Source: Chara braunii
Lineage: Eukaryota > Streptophyta > Charophyceae > Charales > Characeae
Direction: 5' to 3'
NCBI GenBank assembly: GCA_003427395.1
Contig: BFEA01000499.1
Location: 149,398-177,581 of the forward strand
Length of the DNA stretch: 28,184 nt
A program made the translations under genes and the position numbers. Below the pieces are notes generated by a model, which made no database searches, was not told the DNA's origin, and saw nothing but the letters and a program-made list of their open reading frames with translations. This document shows, piece after piece, positions 9,499 through 19,962 of this stretch (positions are counted from its first letter, which is position 1; the number at the start of each line of letters is the position of its first letter).

Positions 9499-12400
9499 AT
9501 GGCGGCTTTGAATGTATTGGATGTGTTGTACAATAAAGATAAAGAGTGGAAATTGCTAAAGAGAGCAACAGATCTAGACTTGCGGTCAATCAATGTAAAT
9601 GGCTTGGCTTCGGCCAAGCAGCAAAAAAGACAAGCAATCTACGATCAAATCAAAGGTGTAGGAGGTAGACAATGACCTGATGCTATCTGTATACAAGAAA
9701 CACATCTAATGGATAATGCTGACCATCATCATATACATAAACACACATGGCCACATCAAGCCTTCAGGGCTCATGCTCCCAGTCCAGGTAGCGCAGGGGT
9801 AGCTATCTGGCTCCCCCCCGACTCTAGGATTGAACCTCTTTACTGAGAGGTTGACAAAGAAGAGGGGAGATGGGTATATCTCTTGGCAATGTTGGAGATA
9901 AATGTGGTAACAATACCAAATGATCCTAAGGAAAGAAAACGCTTCTTTGAATCAATAAAAGGGCGCCTCCCGGTTGGTATCCCCATCATAAAAGCGGGAG
10001 ATTTCAATGCTGCACCAAATAGACAATTGGATCGATGGCAAATTCCTTCTCCATGTCCGTCATACATCGAAATGGATGAGCAAACTATTGAAGGTCTTTG
10101 TCAATCCCTCAACCTTTTTTGTGCATACAGACGACTACACCCCACGAAACGCACTTACACATGCTTTAGAAAAAGTCAAACAATGAAAGCCTCGAAGTCT
10201 CGTATAGATCTAATACTTCTATCAGACGAGTTGGAAGGTGCACTACAAACAGCAGAAATTTTCCCTCACAGTGTCTTTCCAGGCCTTGATCATGCAATGA
10301 ATGCAGTACTACTCTCTTTCAGGAAAAAAACAGATCAGGGTCGAGGATTTTATAAATTGAATACCTCCCATCTTAGTATAGATCGATTTAAAGTATACCT
10401 ACAAGATGTTTGGTCATTTTGGAAATGACAGAGAGACCAATTTAAAGATGATATAAGTTGGTTCAACACAGGTCTGATATTCTTGGGCCGTAAATGCAAT
10501 GAATATTCTAAAATACTAGCTGAACAACGCCATCTAGAGGAGATCAATCTGCAAAAACAGATACACCAACTGCAGCAACAGTAAGAAGAAAATGAGAGCA
10601 ATCCTGACTTGGAAGAGGTTGCTAATGAAATCAGCAATTTAGAGTCTAAACTACTTGAACACATGGAACATAGATGGCATGGGGTCAGAATCAAAGGTAA
10701 GATGAAAAAACATAACACGGAAGGGGTAATGGACGCTAGATTTTTCGCTATGGCCAAGGCAAAAACTAGTAGGTCCATCATCGAAGCTTTCTCTTACCCC
10801 CAAAAGAATCAACAAACGCTAACTACTTCGACAGCGGAATGCACCAGAATATCGAGGGATTACTATAAATCGCTCTTTACATTAGGATGTAAAAATCAAC
10901 CACATGAGCAGAGGGAAAAGGAGGTAGAAGACTTCCTCAAACCCATGACCAGATCTCTAATAGAACAACAAAGAACAATGCTTGACATGCCGTTGACAAA
11001 GGAAGAAATCTGGACAGCTCTCATGATGATGGAAGAGGAAAAACCCCCAGGGATTGACGGCTTACCAAAAGAGTTATGGGAAGTCATGTGGGATCATCTC
11101 TCTCAAAACCTCATGGAATACTACCAGGCGGCCTGGGTCACTGGCAAGATGGGGGAAATAGTAGGACAAGGGGTGTTGACATTACTATACAAAAAAGGCG
11201 ATAAGACAAATATCCGTAATTATAGACCGATTACGTTACTCACAGTAGTTTATAAGCTGGCAGCAAAGGCACTTGCAAACCGCTTGACAAATATCATTAC
11301 TGATATCATTCATCCGACGCAAACGGGCTTTATAGAAGGAAGAAACATTCAAGACAACATCCTACTCGTTAATGAATTAGTCAAGCTCTCAAGACAATCC
11401 AAACATAACGCGACCTTCATCTTTATAGACTTTGAAAAGGCCTATGATCATGTTCACTGTTTTTTTCTAGACAAATGTCTCGAAAAATTCAACTTTGGGG
11501 CTAGCTTTCGAAGATGGGTACAGATCCTACACTCAAATGCTACAACTAGGGTAATGATCAACGGTAACCTAGCCCCTCCAATTGAGCTGGAGAGATCAGT
11601 AAGGCAGGGAGATCCAATCGCTCATTTTCGTTTTGTAATAATGATGGAAGCTTTAGCGGTCAATTTAAGATGTAGTAAAGACATTAAACGTATACAAGCC
11701 ACGTATCTCCCGGAAGAGGCCATTTCTGTTTGTTCCCTGTTTGCGGACGACCTCTCCTTGATGGTGGAAGCCTCTCAGGATAATTTAAAAGCAATCAAGA
11801 GTTTGATGGATAGGTTTTGTTCCCTCTCAGACATGAAAATCAACTAGGGAACAAAAACTCAAGGTTGGTGGATACATCATCAGGGAGTGAGACCCCCATA
11901 ACAGCCAAACATCAACTGGTTAACACTCTCTACCCCAATCATCGTGCTAGGAATTTCCTTATCTGCAGAAGGAAAACCAATGGCAAATAATGAATGGATC
12001 TCCAAACCTGCTCTAGCTAAATTGGAAGCGTGGAAAAACAAACAGACCTCACTTATAGGAAGACCATTGGTCATTAATAATGTCATCCTAGCATCATTAT
12101 GGTACAGATCGGCAATATGGGCATTGGACAAAGCCTCACTCAAATCCCTTCAAAAATACATAACAACCTTTCTATGGAGAGGAAACCATGAACGCAATAA
12201 TGTCATAAACAGAGTAGCATGGCAGACAGTAATTCAACCTAAGACCAGAGGGGGGTTAGGCATACTAGACCCTTCCACTCAAGCATTAGCATTGTCCATT
12301 CAATGGATTAAGCGTTTACTTTTCAATCCGCAAACCCCTTGGCTTACTCTAGCTGAGGAACAGATCTCGCGTCTAGCCCCAGCAGTCCCGGAGGGAACAA

Positions 12401-14095
12401 ATCCTATGATATGGCTAGAAAACCGCCATTGGTCAATTCCCAGAGGGGGAGGACAAATTCTAACGCAAGTAGCAGATACAAAACGTGAGGCTGCAAGGAG
12501 GGACATTAAAAATGATCCCTTTTGGCCCGACCTCCTGAAAAATTGGCGTAAACTACCGCTACCCGATAAAGTTTCTCCGGATCGTTGGGAAGAGGTGTGC
12601 CAGCAACCCCTCTTTAACAACAGGTGGATCACCGACTCTCAGGGTAGGATGTTGCATTGTATGGACTCTCCTTGGAGGGGGTGGATGAAGAATGGAATTC
12701 TTAGGATCGGGGATATATGGAATGCAGAAATTAAGGATTGGTATTCACCATCTGAACTCTCTCCATACTTGCGTTATTGCAGAAAGACAGGAGAAGCACT
12801 AGAAACAGTGGTTGAGTTTATTCCTCTAGAATGGATTAGGATCCTCAGAAAAGGTCCCCAACTAAAAGAGAGTGAGTGGGTGGGGATTCAAGGAGACCCG
12901 CAACAAGTAGGTAATGTGGTGATTGTAAATGACGATGGATTGACCCTCCTTTCTTTGTTTTCCCTAGACCAAACCAACAGGTTAGTGGAAAGTCCGACAC
13001 AAGAAACCAGATGGGTCCAATCTAAACAGCTGTTTCGAATTAGAGTTCTAAAAGTGTAAGGAGAGATGGTTGGCCTATAAGCCCTCATGCGCAATAAATA
13101 AGTTGTTTTTTGATCCGATCTGCTGGACATGGACGCTGCCACTAGGAAAAGGAAGAAAGTGCATTCGTTCTATCCATACACTAACGGTTAAATCAACATA
13201 TCGTTTGATAAGGCCAAGATTGAACTTACGGGATAGAGTGGAAGCTAGGTGGATGAAGCAACTAAACGTAAGCAAAAATCAACTTAGAGGTGTCAAATGG
13301 TTTAAAACCATTAAGACCAAACCGTCAAAAATCGCTTCACTACAATGGCAAATTGACCATCGTTGCCTTTCTACCAATGACTGACTCATAGATAGAACCT
13401 CTCTTGAAAAGAGAGGTATAGCACTACCCTGGTGTAAATTATGTTCATCTGCTTTTCCGTCAAAGACCATCCCGGAGACCATAGAACACATTTTCCTACA
13501 ATGCCCAGGCGCGATCTGGCTGTGGAGATGGTGGGACAGAATATGGTCTTCTCTCACTCAATCACAGAATTGGCCTTGGGACTGGAGAACTCTTTTATGT
13601 GAGACTTGGTCTTATGACCAATCAGATGACTTGTCTCATAACTTATTCATAACACGTAGAAGAGCAATCATATGGGCCCTCTGGCAACGGCGGTGCACCT
13701 TCGAAATGGAGGGAGCAAGATTGGATGGACCAGAATTTACAGAATCTATCAAACAACAGATACAAACGACAATCACAGCTCAATGGGTTAAAGTTAAAGA
13801 AAAGATTCAATTCTTATCTTCCAAGAAAGAAATCCAACAACACATTCAACATTTCAGTGGCGCTTGGCTAGGGGGTCCTCAAGGGGGTAAGATAGGCAAG
13901 ATCATATGGAATGGGGCCAGGAGAGAAAATAAGGAGGAGCAAGGAGAAACAATCCAACGTGACTATTGCCTGGTCTTTCATGAATGGACAAAAGAAGATC
14001 CAGTTGTCCCCCTTCGCCCTCTAGCTGATTTCCCTGAACTTTTTCCCGCCTCTTCATTAAGCTCAGTCCCAATGAGCTGGTACGGCAGCGAATGA
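9499..14095 (+). pseudogene. Element B ORF2: APE endonuclease, reverse transcriptase, C-terminal Cys/His domain
   Basis: ATG at 9499 sits in ACCATGG, a strong Kozak context, 48 nt after the ORF1 stop. APE endonuclease blocks: SINVNGL, DAICIQETHL, AGDFNAAPN, SRIDLILLS and GLDHAMN. The usual VYGPN block is lost (VTIPND). A coiled region follows (HLEEINLQKQIHQLQQQ), then RT: PPGIDGLP, LLYKKGDKTNIRNYRPITLL, GFIEGRNIQDNI, FIDFEKAYDHV, RSVRQGDPIA and SLFADDLSL with catalytic Asp codons at 11746-11751. The C-terminus has CKLCSSAFPSKTIPETIEH plus C, a CCHC-type motif, and ends PMSWYGSE. In-frame stops at 9673, 9844, 10426, 10582, 11845, 11899, 13057 and 13382, plus a 1-nt insertion near 13060-13075. 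Four of these stops replace Trp codons seen in D or expected from it. About 1,530 residues, long for a LINE ORF2. Inactive. Confidence 0.93.
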
Positions 14096-14119
14096 AAAAA
14101 AAAAAAAAAGAAAAAAAAA
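14095..14119 (+). other. Poly-A tract after element B ORF2
   Basis: An interrupted run of A follows the ORF2 stop (TGA 14093-14095) immediately, with single G at 14110 and 14120. It reads as a LINE poly-A tail, or as an internal A tract if B's 3' UTR runs on to 14768. Confidence 0.65.
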
Positions 14120-14309
14120 GTCGGAGCTATTTGAGTTATATGGGTTGGAGCTAGCAGTTTCTCCCAATTTTATGAAGCAATTCCAGCTAGCTCAAGTCAC
14201 CAATCTGTGTGTTAGTACCAGTCCTTAACTGTTCTAGCTGGCGCCCTTCTATTGAGGGTGAAGAGGTACAGGTGGCAATGGAAGTTCCCAAAGCTCAGAG
14301 ATCAGCCGA

Positions 14310-14383
14310 CATCATCACTTTCATCATCATCATTTTCATCACCATTTTCATCATCATCATCATCATCATCAGCAACATCACCA
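14310..14383. repeat. ATC/CAT microsatellite
   Basis: Interrupted repeats of CAT/ATC, with the purest block at 14349-14371. Interruptions are mostly TTT and ACC. Open frames through it (poly-I, poly-S) are artefacts. Confidence 0.9.
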
Positions 14384-14423
14384 ACCTATAGTATCAGAGA
14401 ATCAGTAGCTGTAAATGTGGGAC

Positions 14424-14442
14424 GCTGGGCCCGGTTCCCAGC
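14424..14442 (+). ncRNA. 3'-tail hairpin, copy 1 (RNA structure in LINE tail)
   Basis: GCTGGG at 14424-14429, loop CCCGGTT, CCCAGC at 14437-14442: six base pairs. Compared with copy 2, the closing A-T pair is G-C here, a compensatory change. It is followed by ATGTGCTG and a run of 13 A, so this copy is cut short. Confidence 0.6.
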
Positions 14443-14630
14443 ATGTGCTGAAAAAAAAAAAAAGAAGACTCGGGCTACGGCCGCCCGAATACAGCTGTGG
14501 GCAAATGGCTTAGGACGCAGAGTAGGTGTGCGGCTTCATTCATGATTTGTCTCATCCTTGGATGGTCCATCCAGCTACTGCTGACATTATCAAGGGTCTG
14601 TGTAATTGAGGAAACATGTTGTTCAGGGAC

Positions 14631-14649
14631 GCTGGACCCGGTTTCCAGC
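14631..14649 (+). ncRNA. 3'-tail hairpin, copy 2
   Basis: GCTGGA at 14631-14636, loop CCCGGTT, TCCAGC at 14644-14649. An outer GGGA/TCCC pairing (14626-14629 with bases just after GCAGC near 14659) could enclose it. A second, weaker stem follows (GTGGT..GGTG with CACC..ATCACCAC, about 14687-14725) before the poly-A. Confidence 0.6.
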
Positions 14650-14768
14650 AGGTGCAGCTCCCCACCAATAGATGGAGCCTCCGGAAAGTGGTAGCGGTGT
14701 CTGCTCTTATCAGCACCCCTATCACCACATCGGGTTGTTCTTTAAAAAAAAAAGAAAAAAAAAAAAAA

Positions 14769-14871
14769 NNNNNNNNNNNNNNNNNNNNNNNNNNNNNNNN
14801 NNNNNNNNNNNNNNNNNNNNNNNNNNNNNNNNNNNNNNNNNNNNNNNNNNNNNNNNNNNNNNNNNNNNNNN
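14769..14871. other. Assembly gap (103 N)
   Basis: A run of N directly follows a poly-A tract and precedes the ORF1 remnant of element C. The true length and content are unknown. The 5' part of element C, including its zinc knuckle, may lie in or be collapsed into this gap. Confidence 0.98.
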
Positions 14872-15885
14872 AGGATCTGTTCAGTGGATGGACAGAAATG
14901 GCCAGAAGTTCTCATCCACGAAATGGCTGCAGTACTTCACGCTGATCAAAACCAACGGGCGCTGTCAACAGGGGTGAAGCCGTGGGAGGAAAGCATCCCG
15001 CCCCGCCTTCTCAGACCAGTCCTGCGTATTGCCCTGACCCACTCACCACACGACATTAAGGCCCAAACTTAGGACAACGACCAGCGGGAAATCGATCTCG
15101 TCTCAGACTCGGACTGGGTTTCTACCTCGTCAGAATCTGACTGCTCAGATACATCGGGATCGCAGGAAACAGATTCTGAAACAGGAAGCGACTCAGAACC
15201 CGACAATCAGCAAGCTTACAGGGACAACCAACAGGTAGGTCTCAACACCACACAAGCCACAGCTCCTGTGAGCACACCCCATCGTCCGCAGTCAGCACTT
15301 CAACAATGCACAAAACCCGCCACCAGAGGGAAACTGAGGGAACTCATCAGACCTACGGCCTCCTCTCAAGCGACCCAGGTCTATGAGCCCCTGCAGGGCC
15401 TGCTCGTCTTACCGATAAGGAGAGAACCACAGAATGGTGCCTGGCAATTAGGCCTGCGCACCACAGGCTACCTGGCGGACTTCAACATGCAAAATACGAA
15501 ATCCAAGAATGACTTTGTGGGCCTCACACTTGAAGGATGGAAGGGGAACTATGGAAAAATAGAAGGGTTGAGACTTGTCTCCACACTGTTGAAAGGAAAC
15601 AAGGACGATGGGGCCCTGGGGATATCAATACCACAGGACCACCCGTTCCCAAAGGGTATCACCCCCGCGGTCGTCATATTCAAGGACCACCAATCCCACA
15701 AGGAGAATAATGCGCTCCTGTGGTTCTCAGAGGAACAGCTGTCTGACCTGTCCATAACAAGGCTCAGATTCAATGTTGCATGGAGATTCCCCCAAATACA
15801 CATATTTCTCCAGGCAATCTTGGAGAATAGCTTCCTGGACGCCTCCAACATATGGGAGGACCCCCCATTCCTCAACAAGCTGTGA
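14872..15885 (+). pseudogene. Element C ORF1, C-terminal half
   Basis: One frame from the gap edge to a TGA at 15883-15885, with a single in-frame TAG at 15070-15072. It begins inside the helical domain: WPEVLIHEMAAVL, QRALSTGVKPWEES and RLLRPVLRIAL line up with the B segment FWDSIYRQFV ... LLPIVAIRF. A Ser/Asp/Glu-rich linker follows (15086-15220, SDSDW, SSESDCSDTSGS), then the C-terminal domain: GLLVLPIRREPQNGAWQLGL, a middle part, ALLWFSEEQLSDL and an end at PPFLNKL. The middle differs from B, but the start (LxVLPxR...WxxGL) and end (LxWFSxxxL...L..IL.N) correspond. This is independent support that the C-terminal domain belongs to ORF1. Function unknown. The N-terminal part is missing because of the gap. 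Confidence 0.75.
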
Positions 15886-15924
15886 GAAGCTACACAGGAA
15901 CCTACCACGTAAACAAAACTCACA

Positions 15925-18900
15925 ATGGATCCTCATATATCAGGAAGCAATGACCGAGACAGTGTTCAGGGCAATACACACCATCCTAATGAATTACCCC
16001 TTCACCTGCTACCTCACCCCCCCATCCCTCCCCACCCCCCCCCCCCCCCCCCCCCCCCGCCACTGAACGTGCTACCCCCCCTACGGAAACCCCCAGCCTG
16101 GACCGAAAAATTGGAGCTGGCTGATCTACACATTACATCACTGAATGTAAATGGCCTCATATCATCCGGACACCAAAAAGTGAAGGCCATTTGGGATGAG
16201 ATTAAACACCCAGAAACGACCGTCTGGCCAGATGCTATATGCATACAGGAAACCCATCTCTCTCTCACCCCGAATCATGAGGCTAAGAGAAAACAGGTAT
16301 GGCCACATACGGCATACTCAGCCCCGGCCACAACGAGAGCATCAGCGGGCGTAGCCATATGGCTACCCCCCTCCTCAAGGCTCAAACCTCTCCAATTTCA
16401 ATTCGACGAGGTTGAGGGAAGATGGGTGTATCTTAAGGCTAATATAGGAGACGAGACGGTATGCATTGTCAGTGTCTACGGCCCCAACGATTGCAATGAA
16501 AGAATACAATACCTACACAACCTCTTCCACATTCTGCCAAAGGACTGCCCACTTATATTGGCCGGAGACTTCAATATCACTCCGGACCCAATGATCTACA
16601 GGCAATCGTCGGCCCATAGGCAAGGAGGAGACATAACCCCAGACATCCTTCTCCTAAATCAATGGATGGCTGAACTGCAAATATGCGATGTCTACCGTCA
16701 ACTACACCCCTCCAAAAGGGCCTACACATGTTTGAGATCGAGGGGAGAGGCGGGGCTGTCCAGCTCCAGGATAGACTACTTTCTCGTATCCCAGTCGATT
16801 GCGCCCCTAGTGGCAGTGGCAGAGATTCAAACCATTAGCCCCTACAGATCCTTTGACCACAGGGGCATTGTGATGGGACTCTCATTCCATCTCCAACTCC
16901 AACGTGGACCCAGCTTCTACAAGTTCAACTCCTCTCTCCTAAAAGAACAATCGTTGGACGCGCTGGTCAAAGAGATCTGGGCCCACTGGTCAACAAAAAA
17001 GACTACAGCCTCATCAATAGTGGACTGGTTCAATGAGGGGATCGCCAAACTCAGGGATTACATTAAGAAGTTTGCCATCAATTTAGCAAGACAACGCAAG
17101 GAAACGATGGAAAAACTGATACACACATTAGAGGAATGGGACCAAAAAATGCTGGATAGTCCTCTGGACCTGCATACCTTTGACCAGCTCCAGCAGGCTA
17201 GGGACCACCTACAAGCCTACCTCGACAGACAGACAGAGACATTGAGAATCCAGGCAAGGATTAAAAAGGCAGACATGGAAGGCACAATGTCTCGGACCTT
17301 CTTTAACAAAGCCAAGAGTCGAGCTAGACAGAACCTGGTGACATCATTACATCATCCCTTCCAACCAACACAGCCTGATGCCACCAATCCCTATGCGATT
17401 GTGGACTATGCAGCACAATACTACCAAAAACTGTTCACATCAGAAACTGAACAATGGGACAAGGAGACCTTGGACCAGGCTAGAACAACAATGCTCCACA
17501 ACTTGCCATCCCTTCTCACACAACAACAGAAGGAACTGTTAGAAAAACCTATCGACGCTCAGAAAATCTTACAAGCACTCACAAACATGGAAGACGAGAA
17601 AACCCCTGGCCTAGACTCCTTTCCCAAAGAATTCCGGATCCACTATTGGGACCTATTTAAAATGGACCTGATGGCATACATACATGCAGCCCAGCAGGAA
17701 GGACGCTTTGGGGACCTGATGGGATAGGGAGTTACCACCCTGATCTATAAGAAAGGAGACAGGGCGGAGATTAAAAACTATCGACCTATTCCTCCCCCCT
17801 ACAAAATGATAGTTAAAGCTCTGGCCAACCGCTTACTACCATTGATGAGAAACCTCATACATATGGACCAAATAGGATTCATGCCTCGATGAAACATTCA
17901 AGACAACATCATGCTGGTCAATGAAACAATCAAATATGCTAGACAGAGAGGAGTGGAGGCGGCGATATTGTTCATAGACTTTGAGAAAGCCTATGACCAT
18001 GTAGACTGGCAATTTTTGGAGCTGTGTCTACAAAAAATGAATTTTGGACACACTTTCAGACATTGGATCCGGACTCTACATCAATCTGCTACCACTAACG
18101 TAATGATAAGTGGCCATATGTCTCCTCCCTTCCCACTGCAGAGATCAGTCAGACAGGGAGACCCCATTGCCTCGAGGCTTTTTGTGATCGTCATGGAAGC
18201 CCTGGCGACACTCATCCGGTCGAATCCGTCTATAGAACGCATCGACATCCCAGAAATCCCGGCACACAAGATCCCTATCACCTCTCTGTTTGCTGATGAT
18301 CTAACGGTCCTCATCAAGGCCAATGCGACCAGTTTTCATGCGCTGGCCCAAACCATCCACGTCTTCTCGGTAGCGGCTGACATGAAAGTCAATTGGAGCG
18401 CGAAAACAGAAGGATGGTGGCTGAACGCAGAACAAACCCCCCTCCAAAACAACCCCCGGTCAACTGGAAAACAAAGGAGGAAGCCATCCGAGTATTGGGT
18501 GTTCGATTAACTGCCATGGGGCCCCCGAAAGACCATGGAGACAGTCTGGTCCTAACAGCTATACAAGCAATGGTCGGGTGGAAGGACCTCCACACTTCCC
18601 TAGTGGGCCGTGCATTAGCAATTAACAATGCAGTCTTGTCTACCATCTGGTACAAAATGGTCTTCTGGGCCCTGACGCCACACGAGCTATCCTATCTTAG
18701 GAATGCAACCGCAGCCTACTTATGGCGTAATGACCATGGGCTTACGAGCTGTATCAAAAGGGTGGCCTGGGACCAAGTAGCCCAACCAAGAAACAAAGGC
18801 GGGCTGGCAATAATTGACCCGGGAGATCAAATAAAAGCACTACTGTTCAAAATCATCATACGGCTACTGATGGCGGAAAATATATCATGGGTCCCACTTG

Positions 18901-19449
18901 CCTATATCCAACTGTCAAACTTGGCCCCGCCAACAGCGTTGGACCGGCCGGTCCGTCCACTACAATGGCTAACGAACCCCGCATGGTCGATACCGACAAC
19001 CCTAAGAACAACGGAAATCCACTCACAAGCACAAGTCACTAAAGCAGACCCGACCAATGATCCGCTATGGCCCTCCCTCCTCAAGTTATGGAGAGAAATA
19101 GGACCAACAAAGGTCCCACCTCAGCCTAGATGGCACGAGGTTTGGCGCCAACCATGGTTTGGGAATCCACAAATATTGGACCAAAATGGCCAGATATTTT
19201 CAGTAGCAACGGGATCCCACTGGCTGAGGTGGGTAAAATATGGAATTTTTACAGTGGGCGACCTGTGGGACCCGCAGTCCCGCAAATGGAAAACAGCAGC
19301 CCAAATGCAATTCCGCCTCAGAAACATTAGAAATATGGAAGAGAAACTACACCAACTTCACGAAGCGATCCCGATTGCCTGGGAACGAGCACTCGAGAAA
19401 GGGCCACAATGTCAAAAAGGAGATTGGGTGGTTGAAACTGCATCCTTGC

Positions 19450-19453
<4 letters not shown>
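15925..19453 (+). pseudogene. Element C ORF2, first part: APE endonuclease and RT
   Basis: ATG at 15925 in CACAATGG, 39 nt after the ORF1 stop. A Pro-rich leader is encoded by a 24-base C run (16035-16058). Endonuclease blocks are well kept: TSLNVNGL, DAICIQETHL, VSVYGPND, AGDFNITPD, SSRIDYFLVS and SFDHRGI. Then comes a coiled region and RT: TPGLDSFP, LIYKKGDRAEIKNYRP, FIDFEKAYDHV, RSVRQGDPIA and SLFADDLTV with Asp codons at 18295-18300. In-frame stops: TAG at 17725-17727 (Gln in B and D) and a TGA near 17890 (CGATGA, where B has GRN). A frameshift lies near 18420-18440 in a C-rich run. The frame reaches 19453 (VVETASLPL), where element D's poly-T begins, so any longer open frame is poly-Phe from the insertion. 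It continues at 26981. Confidence 0.92.
19438..19453 (+). repeat. Target-site duplication, left copy
   Basis: CTGCATCCTTGCCCCT, identical over 16 bp to 26965-26980. It lies in element C's ORF2 coding sequence, directly before the 28-T tract of element D. The last T could also be counted in the poly-T. Confidence 0.93.
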
Positions 19454-19480
<27 letters not shown>

Positions 19481-19496
19481 GTAAAACTGGCTAAGA

Positions 19497-19534
19497 TTGC
19501 TAGTGGTGTTGGTATGAGCATCCACCACTAGCAA
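19497..19534. repeat. Perfect 12-bp inverted repeat in D's 3' tail
   Basis: TTGCTAGTGGTG (19497-19508) and CACCACTAGCAA (19523-19534) with a 14-base loop. In RNA of the minus strand this forms a stable stem close to the poly-A. The 22-base core GGTG...CACC aligns with a weaker stem in the copy near 14695-14718. Confidence 0.85.
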
Positions 19535-19575
19535 CTCAGCTACTGGCTCCGGTCTATTGGTGGGGAGCTGCACCT

Positions 19576-19594
19576 GCTGGAAAACGGGTCCAGC
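19576..19594 (-). ncRNA. 3'-tail hairpin, copy 3 (element D)
   Basis: On the minus strand: GCTGGA, loop CCCGTTT, TCCAGC. Same stem as copy 2 with one loop change. Located about 100 nt upstream of the poly-A, next to GGTGCAGCTCCCCACC. Confidence 0.6.
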
Positions 19595-19962
19595 GTCCCT
19601 CAATCAGGTATTACTGATACATGGTTCAAAATCAGGAAGTATGAGAAGTGAAAAGGAGTACTGCCTCTTCAGCCAGAGCCTGGCCGCCAGATACCCGTGG
19701 TTTCCTAGCAGCATTACCTCCTATAGCCCATTCTGAAATAATCCGAAATAATCCAAAATAGTAATGTAGATATCTTTGTTGGAGATTATGACCAATTTCT
19801 CCAGACTCCTTATCTTTCCTTCAAATTCCCCTGTCACCCTGAAAACCGCCCTTCCTATAGCTCTACTACCCTTCAAGTCCACCACAAACATCAGCCTCTT
19901 CGGCCTTGTCTGTCCACCAGAAACAACAATGTTATGTAGCTGGTTACACCTTACGAGTATCA

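Larger units (their letters stand above)
5300..14119 (+). mobile_element. Element B: near full-length Tx1/L1-type LINE
   Basis: ORF1 (5369-9450), ORF2 (9499-14095) and a poly-A (14095-14119) lie in the canonical order for an APE-type non-LTR retrotransposon, with no LTR. The exact ends are uncertain. A possible degenerate target-site duplication is AAAAGTAGGAGCT at 5287-5299 against AAAAGTCGGAGCT at 14116-14128, which would put the start near 5300; the A-rich part of that match is weak evidence. Alternatively the element continues to 14768 through a 3' tail like that of D. The copy is dead: many stops in ORF2 and at least two frame changes in ORF1. B and D are the same family by near-identical protein blocks. 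Confidence 0.82.
14120..14768 (+). repeat. 3'-tail region with two tail copies, ending in poly-A
   Basis: No coding sequence is seen. It holds an inverted repeat GAGCTAGC (14148-14155) / GCTAGCTC (14186-14193), an ATC/CAT microsatellite and two copies of the hairpin tail. The first is short (14418-14450, followed by A13). The second is long (about 14605-14741, followed by an interrupted poly-A to 14768). The second copy aligns with the 3' end of element D next to D's poly-A, including GGTGCAGCTCCCCACCAATA. I infer that this is LINE 3' UTR, either of B itself or of separate short insertions or SINE-like copies using the same tail. Confidence 0.65.
19454..19962 (-). other. Element D 3' UTR and poly-A
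   Basis: Minus strand: about 480 nt after the ORF2 stop, ending in a tail with two hairpins and then poly-A (plus-strand T tract to 19480). Hairpin 1: 19576-19581 with 19589-19594 (stem GCTGGA/TCCAGC). Hairpin 2: perfect 12-bp arms TTGCTAGTGGTG 19497-19508 and CACCACTAGCAA 19523-19534. The last 130 nt or so align with the tail at about 14625-14741. The rest of the UTR has no clear match to the sequence after B. No reading frame here resembles a known protein. Confidence 0.8.

Noticed and set aside
19497-19508. TTGCTAGTG shared by D's tail and the minisatellite unit as evidence of common origin
   Set aside because: Only nine bases match and the flanks differ; chance is enough.
19327-19603. 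Open frames with poly-Phe or poly-Lys near 19453-19480
   Set aside because: They are translations of D's poly-A tail and do not belong to C's ORF2.
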